From positions 1 through 53,191 of the forward strand of contig JAZTYA010000015.1 of the NCBI GenBank assembly GCA_045636705.1: 53,191 nt of DNA. The letters are read 5' to 3'. Made by a program: the position numbers and the translations under genes. This document shows, piece after piece, positions 32,528 to 40,627 of the stretch. This DNA comes from SFWF01 sp045636705. Its GTDB lineage: Bacteria > Bacillota > Clostridia > Oscillospirales > Acutalibacteraceae. Positions within the stretch are counted from its first letter, which is position 1, and each line of letters begins with the position of its first letter. The notes beneath the pieces are model-generated. The model saw only the letters and a list, made by a program, of their open reading frames with translations. It was not told the origin of the DNA and searched no databases.

Positions 32528-33373
32528 CTAAAATTTATTAAATATTTCGGCGAGCGTTTCTAAAGGCAGCTCTTCGCTTCGGACGGTAGGAGAAATATCT
32601 AGTTCTTCCAACACTTCACGAAGTTTTGCTTTATCGGCAATACCGCTTGATGATACGGTGTTTACAAGTGTTTTTCTGCGTTGCGCAAAGCAGGCCTTTA
32701 TAAACCTGAAAAAACCTGCCTCATTGTCCACCTTAACGGGTGGGCTTTGTCGTATTTTAAGGGTTATTACGGCGCTGTCAACATTAGGGGAAGGCATAAA
32801 CGACTCGCGCGGAACCTCAAAAAGAATTTCTGCCTTTGAGTAGTAGCTCACCGCTACGGTTACGGCTCCCGCTTCCCTTGTGCCAACCTTGGCGCAAAGG
32901 CGTTCTGCCGCCTCCTTTTGAACCATTACGGTAACGTTATCAATAGGCAACCTTTCTTCAAGCAGATACATAATCATAGGCGAGGTTATATAATAAGGAA
33001 GGTTTGCACAGACTGCTACCTTTTTGCAGTCGGAAAATTTTTCCTTTATAATGTTTGCAAGGTCAAGCTTCATCGCATCGCCGAAGATGACCTCTACATT
33101 ATCCTTATCCTTAAGGGTGCGAGCAAGAACGGGTCGAAGTCTTTCGTCAAGTTCAATTGCTATTACCTTTTTTGCGTTGTCGCAAAGTTCCCTTGTTAAA
33201 ACCCCTGCACCGGGGCCTATTTCAATAACACCTGTGTCAGCATCACACGCCATTTCCGCCATTTTAGGACAGACAGACGGGTCTATTAAAAAGTTTTGTC
33301 CAAGGCTCTTTTTAAAGTCAAAACCCGCTTCAACAAGTATTTTTTTAAGGGTGTTGAAATCTGCTAAATTCAT
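32528..33373 (-). CDS. rsmA: 16S rRNA dimethyladenosine transferase
   Basis: 281 residues. SAM-binding motif I 'VIEIGPGAGVLTREL' (~residues 48-62), 'ANLPYYITSPMIM' with the catalytic NLPY (~122-134), and 'SLGQNFLID' at the N-terminus (~23-31). It dimethylates two adjacent adenines near the 3' end of 16S rRNA (the KsgA reaction). It has its own TATAAT promoter. Its stop is one base from that of convergent spoVAE, with no terminator between them. Confidence 0.97.
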   Translation of the reverse strand: MNLADFNTLKKILVEAGFDFKKSLGQNFLIDPSVCPKMAEMACDADTGVIEIGPGAGVLTRELCDNAKKVIAIELDERLRPVLARTLKDKDNVEVIFGDAMKLDLANIIKEKFSDCKKVAVCANLPYYITSPMIMYLLEERLPIDNVTVMVQKEAAERLCAKVGTREAGAVTVAVSYYSKAEILFEVPRESFMPSPNVDSAVITLKIRQSPPVKVDNEAGFFRFIKACFAQRRKTLVNTVSSSGIADKAKLREVLEELDISPTVRSEELPLETLAEIFNKF

Positions 33374-33427
33374 AAGTTTCTCCTGAAAATTAACCAGTTT
33401 TTCATTTTTATTTTCTAAAACACATAT

Positions 33428-33456
33428 ATTATAACCTATCTTTTTTCCCTTTTCAA
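33428..33456 (-). promoter_or_regulatory. Sigma-A promoter of rsmA
   Basis: On the minus strand TTGAAA (33451-33456), 17 bases, TATAAT (33428-33433). Confidence 0.8.
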
Positions 33457-33510
33457 GTGGCTTGTATTTTAGAAAATCCCGTTTTTCGACCTAAAAACCC
33501 CGATTTTTTA

Positions 33511-33539
33511 TTGACAAATGAAAAATTTGGGTTTATGAT
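33511..33539 (+). promoter_or_regulatory. Strong sigma-A promoter of gdhA
   Basis: A consensus TTGACA (33511-33516), 17 bases, TATGAT (33534-33539). The leader is about 55 bases and ends with AAGGAGG. Confidence 0.9.
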
Positions 33540-33602
33540 ATTTAATTATAAATATTTATAAAATGAATTATTTAACCTTTTATATTTTAAGGAGGCAAAA
33601 AA

Positions 33603-34952
33603 ATGTTGAAAAACGAGTATTTAAAGAAGGTTTACGCTGATGTTGAAAAGCGTAATGCAGGCGAGCCCGAATTCCTTCAAGCTGTGCTTGAGGTTTTAGA
33701 GTCTTTAGAGCCTGTTGTAGAGCAGAACCCCAAGTTCGAAAAAGCCGGCGTTATCGAGCGTATGGTTGAACCTGAAAGACAGGTTTTCTTCCGCGTTCCT
33801 TGGGTTGATGATAACGGCGCTGTTCAGGTTAACCGCGGTTTCCGTGTTCAGTTTAACTCTGCTATCGGTCCTTACAAGGGCGGTATCCGTTTTCATCCCT
33901 CAGTAAACGCTTCTATTATGAAGTTCTTAGGCTTTGAGCAGACCTTTAAGAATAGCCTTACCTCTCTTCCCATGGGCGGCGGTAAGGGTGGCGCAGACTT
34001 CGACCCACGCGGTAAATCGGATGGAGAGGTTATGCGTTTCTGCCAGAGCTTTATGACCGAACTTTCTAAACACATCGGCGCAGACACCGACGTTCCTGCA
34101 GGTGATATCGGTGTTGGTGCTCGTGAGGTTGGCTATATGTTCGGTCAGTATAAGAGACTCAGAAATGAGTTTACAGGCGTTTTAACAGGTAAGGGTATCT
34201 CTTACGGCGGTTCACTTATCCGTCCTGAAGCAACAGGCTACGGTGCAGTTTACTACGTAGACAACATGCTTGCTTCTTTCGGAGAAGAAATCAAGGGCAA
34301 GACCTTCGCTGTTTCAGGCTTCGGTAACGTTGCTTGGGGTACCGTTATGAAGATTAACGAGCTCGGCGGTAAGGTTGTTACCATTTCCGGTCCTGACGGA
34401 TATATCTATGATGAAGACGGCGTTTCTACCGATGAAAAGGTTAACTTCATGCTTGAAATGAGAGCTTCAGGTCGTGACAAGGTTGAAGACTACGCTGAAA
34501 AGTTCGGCGTTCCCTTCTTCAAGGGTCAGCGTCCTTGGGGCACAAAGGTTGACGTTGTTATGCCTTGCGCCACACAGAACGAGGTTGGTATTGATGATGC
34601 TAAAAACATCGTTGCTAACGGTGTTAAGTACTACGTTGAGGTTGCTAACATGCCCACTACTGCAGAGGCTGTTGCTTACCTTAAGGAAAACGGCGTAGTT
34701 ATCGCTCCCTCTAAGGCAGTTAATGCCGGCGGTGTTGCAGTTTCGGGTCTTGAAATGAGCCAGAACTCAATGCGTTACAGCTGGACTGCTGAAGAGGTTG
34801 ATGCAAAACTTAAGCAGATTATGAAGAACATATTTGATGCTTCGGCTGCTGCTGCTAAGAAGTACGGAATGGAAGGCGACCTTATTGCAGGCGCTAACAT
34901 CGCAGGCTTCGAAAAGGTTGCAGAGGCTATGATAGCTCAAGGCGTTTGCTAA
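33603..34952 (+). CDS. gdhA: Glutamate dehydrogenase (probably NADP-dependent)
   Basis: 449 residues, hexameric short-form GDH length. 'GPYKGGIRFHPSVN' (~residues 88-101), the catalytic-Lys region 'LPMGGGKGGADFDPRGK' (~119-135), 'PAGDIGVGAREVGYM' (~163-177) and the dinucleotide-binding 'FAVSGFGNVAWG' (~235-246) are all present. It interconverts 2-oxoglutarate plus ammonia and glutamate. The highly biased codon use and consensus promoter predict strong expression. It is monocistronic with a terminator. Confidence 0.97.
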   Translation: MLKNEYLKKVYADVEKRNAGEPEFLQAVLEVLESLEPVVEQNPKFEKAGVIERMVEPERQVFFRVPWVDDNGAVQVNRGFRVQFNSAIGPYKGGIRFHPSVNASIMKFLGFEQTFKNSLTSLPMGGGKGGADFDPRGKSDGEVMRFCQSFMTELSKHIGADTDVPAGDIGVGAREVGYMFGQYKRLRNEFTGVLTGKGISYGGSLIRPEATGYGAVYYVDNMLASFGEEIKGKTFAVSGFGNVAWGTVMKINELGGKVVTISGPDGYIYDEDGVSTDEKVNFMLEMRASGRDKVEDYAEKFGVPFFKGQRPWGTKVDVVMPCATQNEVGIDDAKNIVANGVKYYVEVANMPTTAEAVAYLKENGVVIAPSKAVNAGGVAVSGLEMSQNSMRYSWTAEEVDAKLKQIMKNIFDASAAAAKKYGMEGDLIAGANIAGFEKVAEAMIAQGVC

Positions 34953-34967
34953 TAAAAAACATATTTT

Positions 34968-34999
34968 AACGGGGTTCGACAAACGAACCCCGTTTTTTT
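34968..34999 (+). terminator. Terminator of gdhA
   Basis: An 11-bp stem AACGGGGTTCG/CGAACCCCGTT (34968-34978, 34984-34994) and a T run. Confidence 0.93.
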
Positions 35000-35014
35000 G
35001 TAAATTTTTGTAAC

Positions 35015-35043
35015 TTGAAAAGCCTTTTTTGTCGTGATATGAT
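35015..35043 (+). promoter_or_regulatory. Sigma-A promoter of the zinc-ribbon membrane protein gene
   Basis: TTGAAA (35015-35020), 17 bases, TATGAT (35038-35043), 22 bases before the ATG at 35066. It rules out the longer N-terminal frame. Confidence 0.8.
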
Positions 35044-35065
35044 AAATTCAAAAGGAGGTATTTTT

Positions 35066-36673
35066 ATGCTATGTAAAAATTGTGGAAACCCCGTTGATGA
35101 AAACTCTAAGGTTTGCGCGTCTTGCGGAATTAAGGAAGAGGCTCCCGTAAAGGTAAAGAAAAAACGCATTTGGCTTGGTGTTTTATGCGTTGTTTTATCC
35201 TTGGCGATAGTTCTTACCACTGCAGCTTTCTTTTTTAAGGACAACGTAAAAGGTTTTATTGTCGCTACCAAGGCTCCCGAAGAACAACTTCTTTACACCT
35301 ATTCACGCTTTGCTGAAAAATTTGGTAATTCTCTTGCAGACAGTTATGCCTTGTCACTCGAAAACAAGGACGTTCCTCTATCGGGAGAAGTGATTCTTGG
35401 CCTAGAACTCTCTTCTGATATTTTATCTAAAATTGGCTTTCCTGCAAAAGAGCTTGGCAAAATATCGTTAGCCTATTCCTTTAACACCGACGGAAACAAA
35501 CTCTTCGGTATGGATTATGACTTAAAGCTTGGCGATACTCAAATTGTTTCGGCTGAAGTTTATTTTGACTATGCTAAACAAGAAATGGTGGTATCTGTTC
35601 CCGAAGTTTTCGATAAATCGCTTCGCTTTGATATTTCGGAAGTTTTTGCACAGAACGAGGCTGTATTTAATGCTTTGTCAGAGGTTGATGTTTACAAATT
35701 CCTTCCCAGCGAAGACCTTGTTAGAAACATCCTTCCAAATCTTGTTGACGCCGCCTTTGCTACACTTGATAACGTTGAGCAGGGCAAAGCCGAGTTTACG
35801 GCTGACAATGTAACTCAAACCGCAAGCTATCTTGAGACCAAGTTTACTGTTGATGTGCTTGCAGACTTCTTTATCGGCGCTCTTGAAGAGCTAAAAGCCA
35901 ACCAAGAGGTTAAGTTATATATAGACCGCCTCGAAGCTTCTCTTATCGAATATAGTGACACACTTGAAATAGAGTCATCAGATGTAGAAGACCTCTATGA
36001 TAATATGGTTGGCTCGATTGATGATGTAATTGATGAAATGGAAAAAACCGATGATGACACCGAGCTTTTCACCTTAAAAACTTGGGTTGACGGAAAGTTT
36101 GATGTTATCGCTTTTGAGGTTCGTGTTCCAAACACTTGCTCGGTATTTACAGGCGTTGCAGTAGATGGTAAAAATATTGGATATGAGCTTGAAATCGAAG
36201 CAGATAATCAAACAACACTTCATATCACAGGTGCCGCTACAAGAGAAAAATCTAAAATAAACGGTTCTCTTGATGTCTTTGTTCAAGACGTTCATGTTGG
36301 CACAATAAAAATTGAAAACCTTGACGCCTTACCTTTAAAGAATGGTAGCATAAACGGAACTTTCATCCTTTCGCCCTCTTCCGAGCTTAATAAAAGTATT
36401 AGTGCCTCAACCGGATTAAAGGATTTAAGTCTGGCTATCACGGTGCAAAGTTCCAAGAACGCTTATAGCTATGAAATGTCACTTTTTGAAAAAGATTCTG
36501 TTCTTGCAAAGCTTACCACCGATGCTTCCATTTCTGATGGCGGTGCAATTATAATTCCTTCTGACACCACAACAAATGTTGAATCATGGGTTTCTAGCGC
36601 TGATATTAATGTTATTCTTGACCGTCTTAAAGAGGCAGGTATTTCACAAGATATCATTTCAGCACTTATGTAA
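35066..36673 (+). CDS. Zinc-ribbon, single-pass membrane protein with large extracytoplasmic domain
   Basis: 535 residues from the ATG at 35066 (AAAGGAGG upstream). The N-terminal 'MLCKNCGNPVDENSKVCASCG' region (first 21 residues, two CxxC pairs) is a zinc ribbon, followed by a basic stretch and one membrane helix (~35-57). The remaining ~470 residues should lie outside the membrane; they are Leu/Asp/Glu-rich with no enzyme motif I can recognise and resemble the solute-binding or lipoprotein-like tails seen in other zinc-ribbon proteins of gut clostridia. Function unknown. It is monocistronic. Confidence 0.8.
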   Translation: MLCKNCGNPVDENSKVCASCGIKEEAPVKVKKKRIWLGVLCVVLSLAIVLTTAAFFFKDNVKGFIVATKAPEEQLLYTYSRFAEKFGNSLADSYALSLENKDVPLSGEVILGLELSSDILSKIGFPAKELGKISLAYSFNTDGNKLFGMDYDLKLGDTQIVSAEVYFDYAKQEMVVSVPEVFDKSLRFDISEVFAQNEAVFNALSEVDVYKFLPSEDLVRNILPNLVDAAFATLDNVEQGKAEFTADNVTQTASYLETKFTVDVLADFFIGALEELKANQEVKLYIDRLEASLIEYSDTLEIESSDVEDLYDNMVGSIDDVIDEMEKTDDDTELFTLKTWVDGKFDVIAFEVRVPNTCSVFTGVAVDGKNIGYELEIEADNQTTLHITGAATREKSKINGSLDVFVQDVHVGTIKIENLDALPLKNGSINGTFILSPSSELNKSISASTGLKDLSLAITVQSSKNAYSYEMSLFEKDSVLAKLTTDASISDGGAIIIPSDTTTNVESWVSSADINVILDRLKEAGISQDIISALM

Positions 36674-36690
36674 ATTTAACTTTTAATTAT

Positions 36691-36726
36691 AAAAAAGCCG
36701 TGGAGAAAAATCTCCACGGCTTTTTT
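36691..36726. terminator. Bidirectional terminator between the zinc-ribbon protein gene and tatD
   Basis: A 15-bp stem (36691-36705 with 36711-36725) with A and T runs between convergent genes. Confidence 0.93.
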
Positions 36727-36728
36727 GT

Positions 36729-37520
36729 TTAGAAATTAAATAATGTTTTTGCGTTTTTAGTTGTAATTTTCAAAATTTCCTCGGTCGATACATCTTTTAT
36801 CTCGGCCAACTTTTCTGCCACATATAAAATAAGGGCAGAATTGTTAGTCTTGCCTCTATACGGCTCGGGCGCCATATATGGAGCATCGGTTTCAAGAAGT
36901 ATTCTATCAAGCGGAATAAGGCTTGCCACCTCTAAAAGCTTTTTGGCATTTTTAAAGGTCAACACTCCGCCTATGCCGATATAAAGTCCAAGGTTTATTA
37001 TTTCCTCTGCCATTTCAGACGAGCCCGAAAAACAATGAACTACACCCTTCGGCTTTTTTTCTTTCAAGATTTCAAGGGTGTCGGCATGGGCATCACGGTC
37101 GTGAATAATAACGGGCAAACAAAGCTTATCTGCCAGTTCAATTTGTCCTTTGAAAACCTCTTTTTGAAGCTCCTTATTATCTTTGTTCCAATAATAGTCA
37201 AGCCCTATTTCACCTATCGCTACTACCCTTTTATCCCCTGCTAACTCCTTTATTTTAGAAAGATTTATATCTTTACATTTTGGAAGATTTGAGGGGTGGT
37301 AGCCCACCGCAGTATAGCAGATGCTATACTTTTTTGAAAGTTCAAGGCATTTTTTCGAAGACTCAATATCGCATCCGCAATTAATTATTTTTAAAACGCC
37401 GTTTTGTGAAAGGGATGCGAAAAGTTCATCATATTTATCCTCGAACCTTTTATCGTCATAGTGGGCATGAGTGTCGGTTATAAGAGGTTCGTTTAAGGTG
37501 TAATTTGGAAGTTCCCACAT
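36729..37520 (-). CDS. tatD: TatD-family metal-dependent deoxyribonuclease/hydrolase
   Basis: 263 residues. Metal-binding motifs 'LITDTHAHYDDKRF' (~residues 13-26), 'AIGEIGLDYYW' (~100-110), 'PVIIHDRDAH' (~135-144), 'HCFSGS' (~161-166) and 'LLETDAPYMAPEPYRGK' (~208-224) give the full set for TatD amidohydrolases, which act as 3'-exonucleases or D-aminoacyl-type hydrolases. The start codon overlaps the metG stop by one base (TAATG), the common metG-tatD coupling in Bacillota. Confidence 0.95.
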   Translation of the reverse strand: MWELPNYTLNEPLITDTHAHYDDKRFEDKYDELFASLSQNGVLKIINCGCDIESSKKCLELSKKYSICYTAVGYHPSNLPKCKDINLSKIKELAGDKRVVAIGEIGLDYYWNKDNKELQKEVFKGQIELADKLCLPVIIHDRDAHADTLEILKEKKPKGVVHCFSGSSEMAEEIINLGLYIGIGGVLTFKNAKKLLEVASLIPLDRILLETDAPYMAPEPYRGKTNNSALILYVAEKLAEIKDVSTEEILKITTKNAKTLFNF

Positions 37521-39439
37521 TATCTTATCTTGCTTCCTGCAGGAACATCCTCTAGGAATACTACCTTAACATCGTCTTCGCCTGCGTCAGCCGCCAGTAT
37601 CATACCAAAACTTTCAACTCCGCAAAGTTTTGCAGGTTTAAGGTTGGAAACCACAATTACGGTCTTGCCGATTAAGTCATCCGGTGTATACCACTTTGCA
37701 ATTCCCGAAGCGACTGTTCTGGGTGTTCCGCTTCCGTCGTCAAGGGTTAACTTTAGAAGTTTTTTTGCCTTCGGAATAGGCTCGCAAGCCATAATCTTTG
37801 CCGCCTTTAGCTCAACCTTCATAAAATCTTCAATTGAGATTTCACTAATCTTAGCAACGTTTTCTGCCTCGGATTTAGCCTTTTTCTTTGCTTCCTCTTC
37901 CGTCTTGATTTCAGCCAAAACCTTTTCCGAATCAATTCTTGCAAACAAGGGCTTAGCCTCGCCTACTGTGTAACTGCCCTCTTTAAATTCAAGAGATTTA
38001 TCGGTGTTTCCGATTTGCTCGGCAATCTTCTCTGCCGCAGCAGGAATAATTGGGAGTAAGAGCACAGAAATAATTCTAATGCACTCTAAAAGATTATAAA
38101 GCACAGCCTCTAGATAATCCTTTTGCGCCTCGTCCTTCGAGAGTGCCCAAGGCATTGTTTCATCGATATACTTATTGCATCTCTTTGCAAGCTCTAAAAC
38201 GGCATTACATGCATCGGCATTATGGTAGGTTTCCATTGCCTTTTCATATTTTTCTACACATTCCTTTGTGGTTGCTAAAAGGTCTTTTTCGCACTCGTTA
38301 TCATAAGCCTTAAAGGAAACTGTGCCGCCAAAATATTTATTAGTCATAGCAACGGTACGGTTAACAAGGTTACCGTAGGTGTTGGCAAGGTCGGAATTAA
38401 ACTTGTTTATAAAGCTTTCATGGGTAATCGAGCCGTCGTTTACAAAAGAAACCTCGCTTAAAAGGTAATATCTTACCGCGTCTGCCGAGAAACGAGCGGC
38501 TAGCTCATCGGCATAAATTGTATTGCCTCTTGACTTACTCATTTTGTCTTCGCCAACTAATACCCAAGGATGACCCAATACCTGCTTTGGTAGAGGCTCG
38601 CCTAAAGCCATAAGGATAATCGGCCAATAAATTGTATGGAAACGAACGATATCCTTACCGATAACGTGTAAATCAGCAGGCCAATACTTTTTGTACTGTT
38701 CGCTTGAACCTAGCGGATTATATCCAATACCTGTAATATAGTTCGAAAGAGCATCTATCCAAACATAGATAATATGCTTTTCATCTATCGGTACGGGTAC
38801 GCCCCATTTAAAAGAACTACGAGATACGCAAAGGTCGGTAAGGCCGGGCTTTAAGAAGTTGTTTATCATCTCGTTTTTGCGGGATTCGGGCTGAATGAAA
38901 TCGGGGTTTTCCTCGATATATTTCATAAGCTTATCCTGATATTTTGAGAGTTTTAAGAAGTATGCCTCTTCCTTTGAATCGATAACCTCTCTGCCACAGT
39001 CGGGGCACTTGCCGTCAACAAGCTGACTTGGGGTGAAGAAGGACTCGCAAGGAACGCAGTACTTGCCCTCGTATTTACTCTTGTAAATGTCGCCTTGTTC
39101 ATAAAGCTTTTTGAAAATCTCGGTCACGGCTGCCTCGTGGTCGGCATCGGTTGTACGGATAAACTTATCATAGGTAGTGTTCATGCTGTCCCAGACAGAC
39201 TTAATCTGCGCTGCAGCATTATCAACATATTCCTTAGGAGAAATACCTGCCGCTAAAGCCTTTTCTTCTATTTTTTGTCCATGCTCATCAGAACCGGTCA
39301 TAAAGAAAACGTCGTAGCCGTTAAGTCTTTTATGGCGGGCTATCATATCGGCAAGCACGATATCATAGGCATTGCCTATATGCGGCTTGCTCGAAGCATA
39401 AGCTATTGCTGTAGTAATGTAAAACTTTTTATTTTCCAT
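37520..39439 (-). CDS. metG: Methionyl-tRNA synthetase
   Basis: 639 residues. Class I signature 'KPHIGNAYDIVLADM' (HIGH-like, ~residues 14-28), one zinc knuckle ('CVPCESFF' and 'CPDCGRE', ~127-150), 'GEDKMSKSRGN' (KMSKS, ~297-307) and a C-terminal tRNA-binding EMAP-like domain (~540-639, 'FMKVELKAAKIMACEPI'). It charges tRNA-Met and is cytoplasmic. It is fourth gene of the rlmB operon and overlaps the upstream polymerase-like gene by 11 bases. Confidence 0.98.
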   Translation of the reverse strand: MENKKFYITTAIAYASSKPHIGNAYDIVLADMIARHKRLNGYDVFFMTGSDEHGQKIEEKALAAGISPKEYVDNAAAQIKSVWDSMNTTYDKFIRTTDADHEAAVTEIFKKLYEQGDIYKSKYEGKYCVPCESFFTPSQLVDGKCPDCGREVIDSKEEAYFLKLSKYQDKLMKYIEENPDFIQPESRKNEMINNFLKPGLTDLCVSRSSFKWGVPVPIDEKHIIYVWIDALSNYITGIGYNPLGSSEQYKKYWPADLHVIGKDIVRFHTIYWPIILMALGEPLPKQVLGHPWVLVGEDKMSKSRGNTIYADELAARFSADAVRYYLLSEVSFVNDGSITHESFINKFNSDLANTYGNLVNRTVAMTNKYFGGTVSFKAYDNECEKDLLATTKECVEKYEKAMETYHNADACNAVLELAKRCNKYIDETMPWALSKDEAQKDYLEAVLYNLLECIRIISVLLLPIIPAAAEKIAEQIGNTDKSLEFKEGSYTVGEAKPLFARIDSEKVLAEIKTEEEAKKKAKSEAENVAKISEISIEDFMKVELKAAKIMACEPIPKAKKLLKLTLDDGSGTPRTVASGIAKWYTPDDLIGKTVIVVSNLKPAKLCGVESFGMILAADAGEDDVKVVFLEDVPAGSKIR

Positions 39440-40604
39440 AATGCATTTCTCCGTTTTTATTTAACCAAAGTGTTTTTTGCTCTGCTAATTTTCTTTCTCC
39501 GATTCCTACTGTTGCAAAGATAAAGACGTATAAAAGTCCTGTCTGTATCCACATTAACGTCAGGTCGGTAAAGGCGTGAATTAATACTCCGCCTGAAAGA
39601 CTTAAAATAAGCGCTGTTATTTTATCGTCCTTTAGTTGTTCTTTACATTTTATTACCTTTGAGAAGTAAACAAACAACAGTCCTATAACCATTATTGTTC
39701 CAACTACGCCGAAGCTAACCAAAGGTTCTAAAACAAAGCTGTGTGCATGGGTGGTGTTATAAACCTGCGAATTTTGTAAGGCGTTATGATAAAAGGTCAA
39801 AAAGCCCTGTCCAAAAATCGGATGCTGTTTTATAAATACTATGGCCCAATTCCAAACCTCTATTCTCTTATCGGTCTGTACCGAGGCTAAAAGTATTCGA
39901 GGGAATATTTCGGGGAAGAAGTACAAAAGTACAAGTCCTAAAAACACCAAGAATGAAAATCCCGCCAAGACGGTATATTTTCTGCAAAGTATTAAAAGCA
40001 AGCAGATTGCCACAAACAATTCAACAAAGGCAAACATACTTCCGCTTAGATACATTGCTATACCGGAGGATATAAGCGAAACCATATAAGGAGATATGTG
40101 TTCGGCATCATCTATAATCTTATAGACACAAAAAAGTGCTATAGCGGCAAAAAGCGCCGTCATATAGTTCGCGTTAAAAAACCATAGTTGGCAACGGTAT
40201 TTGCTGCTTTCTATATGAATGATTCGTTCAACCAAAACGGCTAAAGAAAGCGGAATTGCAACTGCACAACAAAGGTTTAAAGCGTTTTCCAACATTTCCT
40301 TTGTGATTACCGTTCTTATCCAATAAAAGACAAGCATCAAAAGGTAAACCGTAACCGAACAAATAATTCCGATATAATTTTTATTAAAAAGTGCCGTAAG
40401 CAAGGTATAAAGACAAAAGGCGCTTAAAAGAAGGTGGCTTTTCTTTGCAAAGATTTCTCTTCTTAAAGAACCGTTAAAAATTACAAAAAGGCCTATTGCA
40501 ATTATTGTTGCAGCCGTAACGGCAAAATGCAAAAACACACTTAAAACCGCAAAATAGACTATTTTGCTTTCTTTGTCGCTGTCTTTAAAATTAATCCTAC
40601 TCAA
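39429..40604 (-). CDS. O-antigen-ligase/polymerase-like membrane protein (Wzy/WaaL superfamily)
   Basis: 391 residues from a TTG start at 40602-40604 (AAGGGAAG upstream). About ten membrane helices and a large extracytoplasmic loop around residues 240-290 containing 'RIEVWNWAIVFIKQHPIFGQGFLTFYH' in parts ('VWNWAIVFIKQHPIFGQG', ~250-267) and the following 'THAHSFVLEPLVSFGVVG' (~283-300), the H-containing pattern of the Wzy_C domain. It probably joins or polymerises a surface glycan. No other polysaccharide genes are nearby. It overlaps metG by 11 bases. Confidence 0.82.
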   Translation of the reverse strand: MSRINFKDSDKESKIVYFAVLSVFLHFAVTAATIIAIGLFVIFNGSLRREIFAKKSHLLLSAFCLYTLLTALFNKNYIGIICSVTVYLLMLVFYWIRTVITKEMLENALNLCCAVAIPLSLAVLVERIIHIESSKYRCQLWFFNANYMTALFAAIALFCVYKIIDDAEHISPYMVSLISSGIAMYLSGSMFAFVELFVAICLLLILCRKYTVLAGFSFLVFLGLVLLYFFPEIFPRILLASVQTDKRIEVWNWAIVFIKQHPIFGQGFLTFYHNALQNSQVYNTTHAHSFVLEPLVSFGVVGTIMVIGLLFVYFSKVIKCKEQLKDDKITALILSLSGGVLIHAFTDLTLMWIQTGLLYVFIFATVGIGERKLAEQKTLWLNKNGEMHYGK

Positions 40605-40627
40605 AATTTCACTTCCCTTAAAGGAAT

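Noticed and set aside
35015..35065. N-terminal extension of the zinc-ribbon protein
   Set aside because: The frame begins in the -35 box of the gene's own promoter; AAAGGAGG precedes the ATG at 35066.
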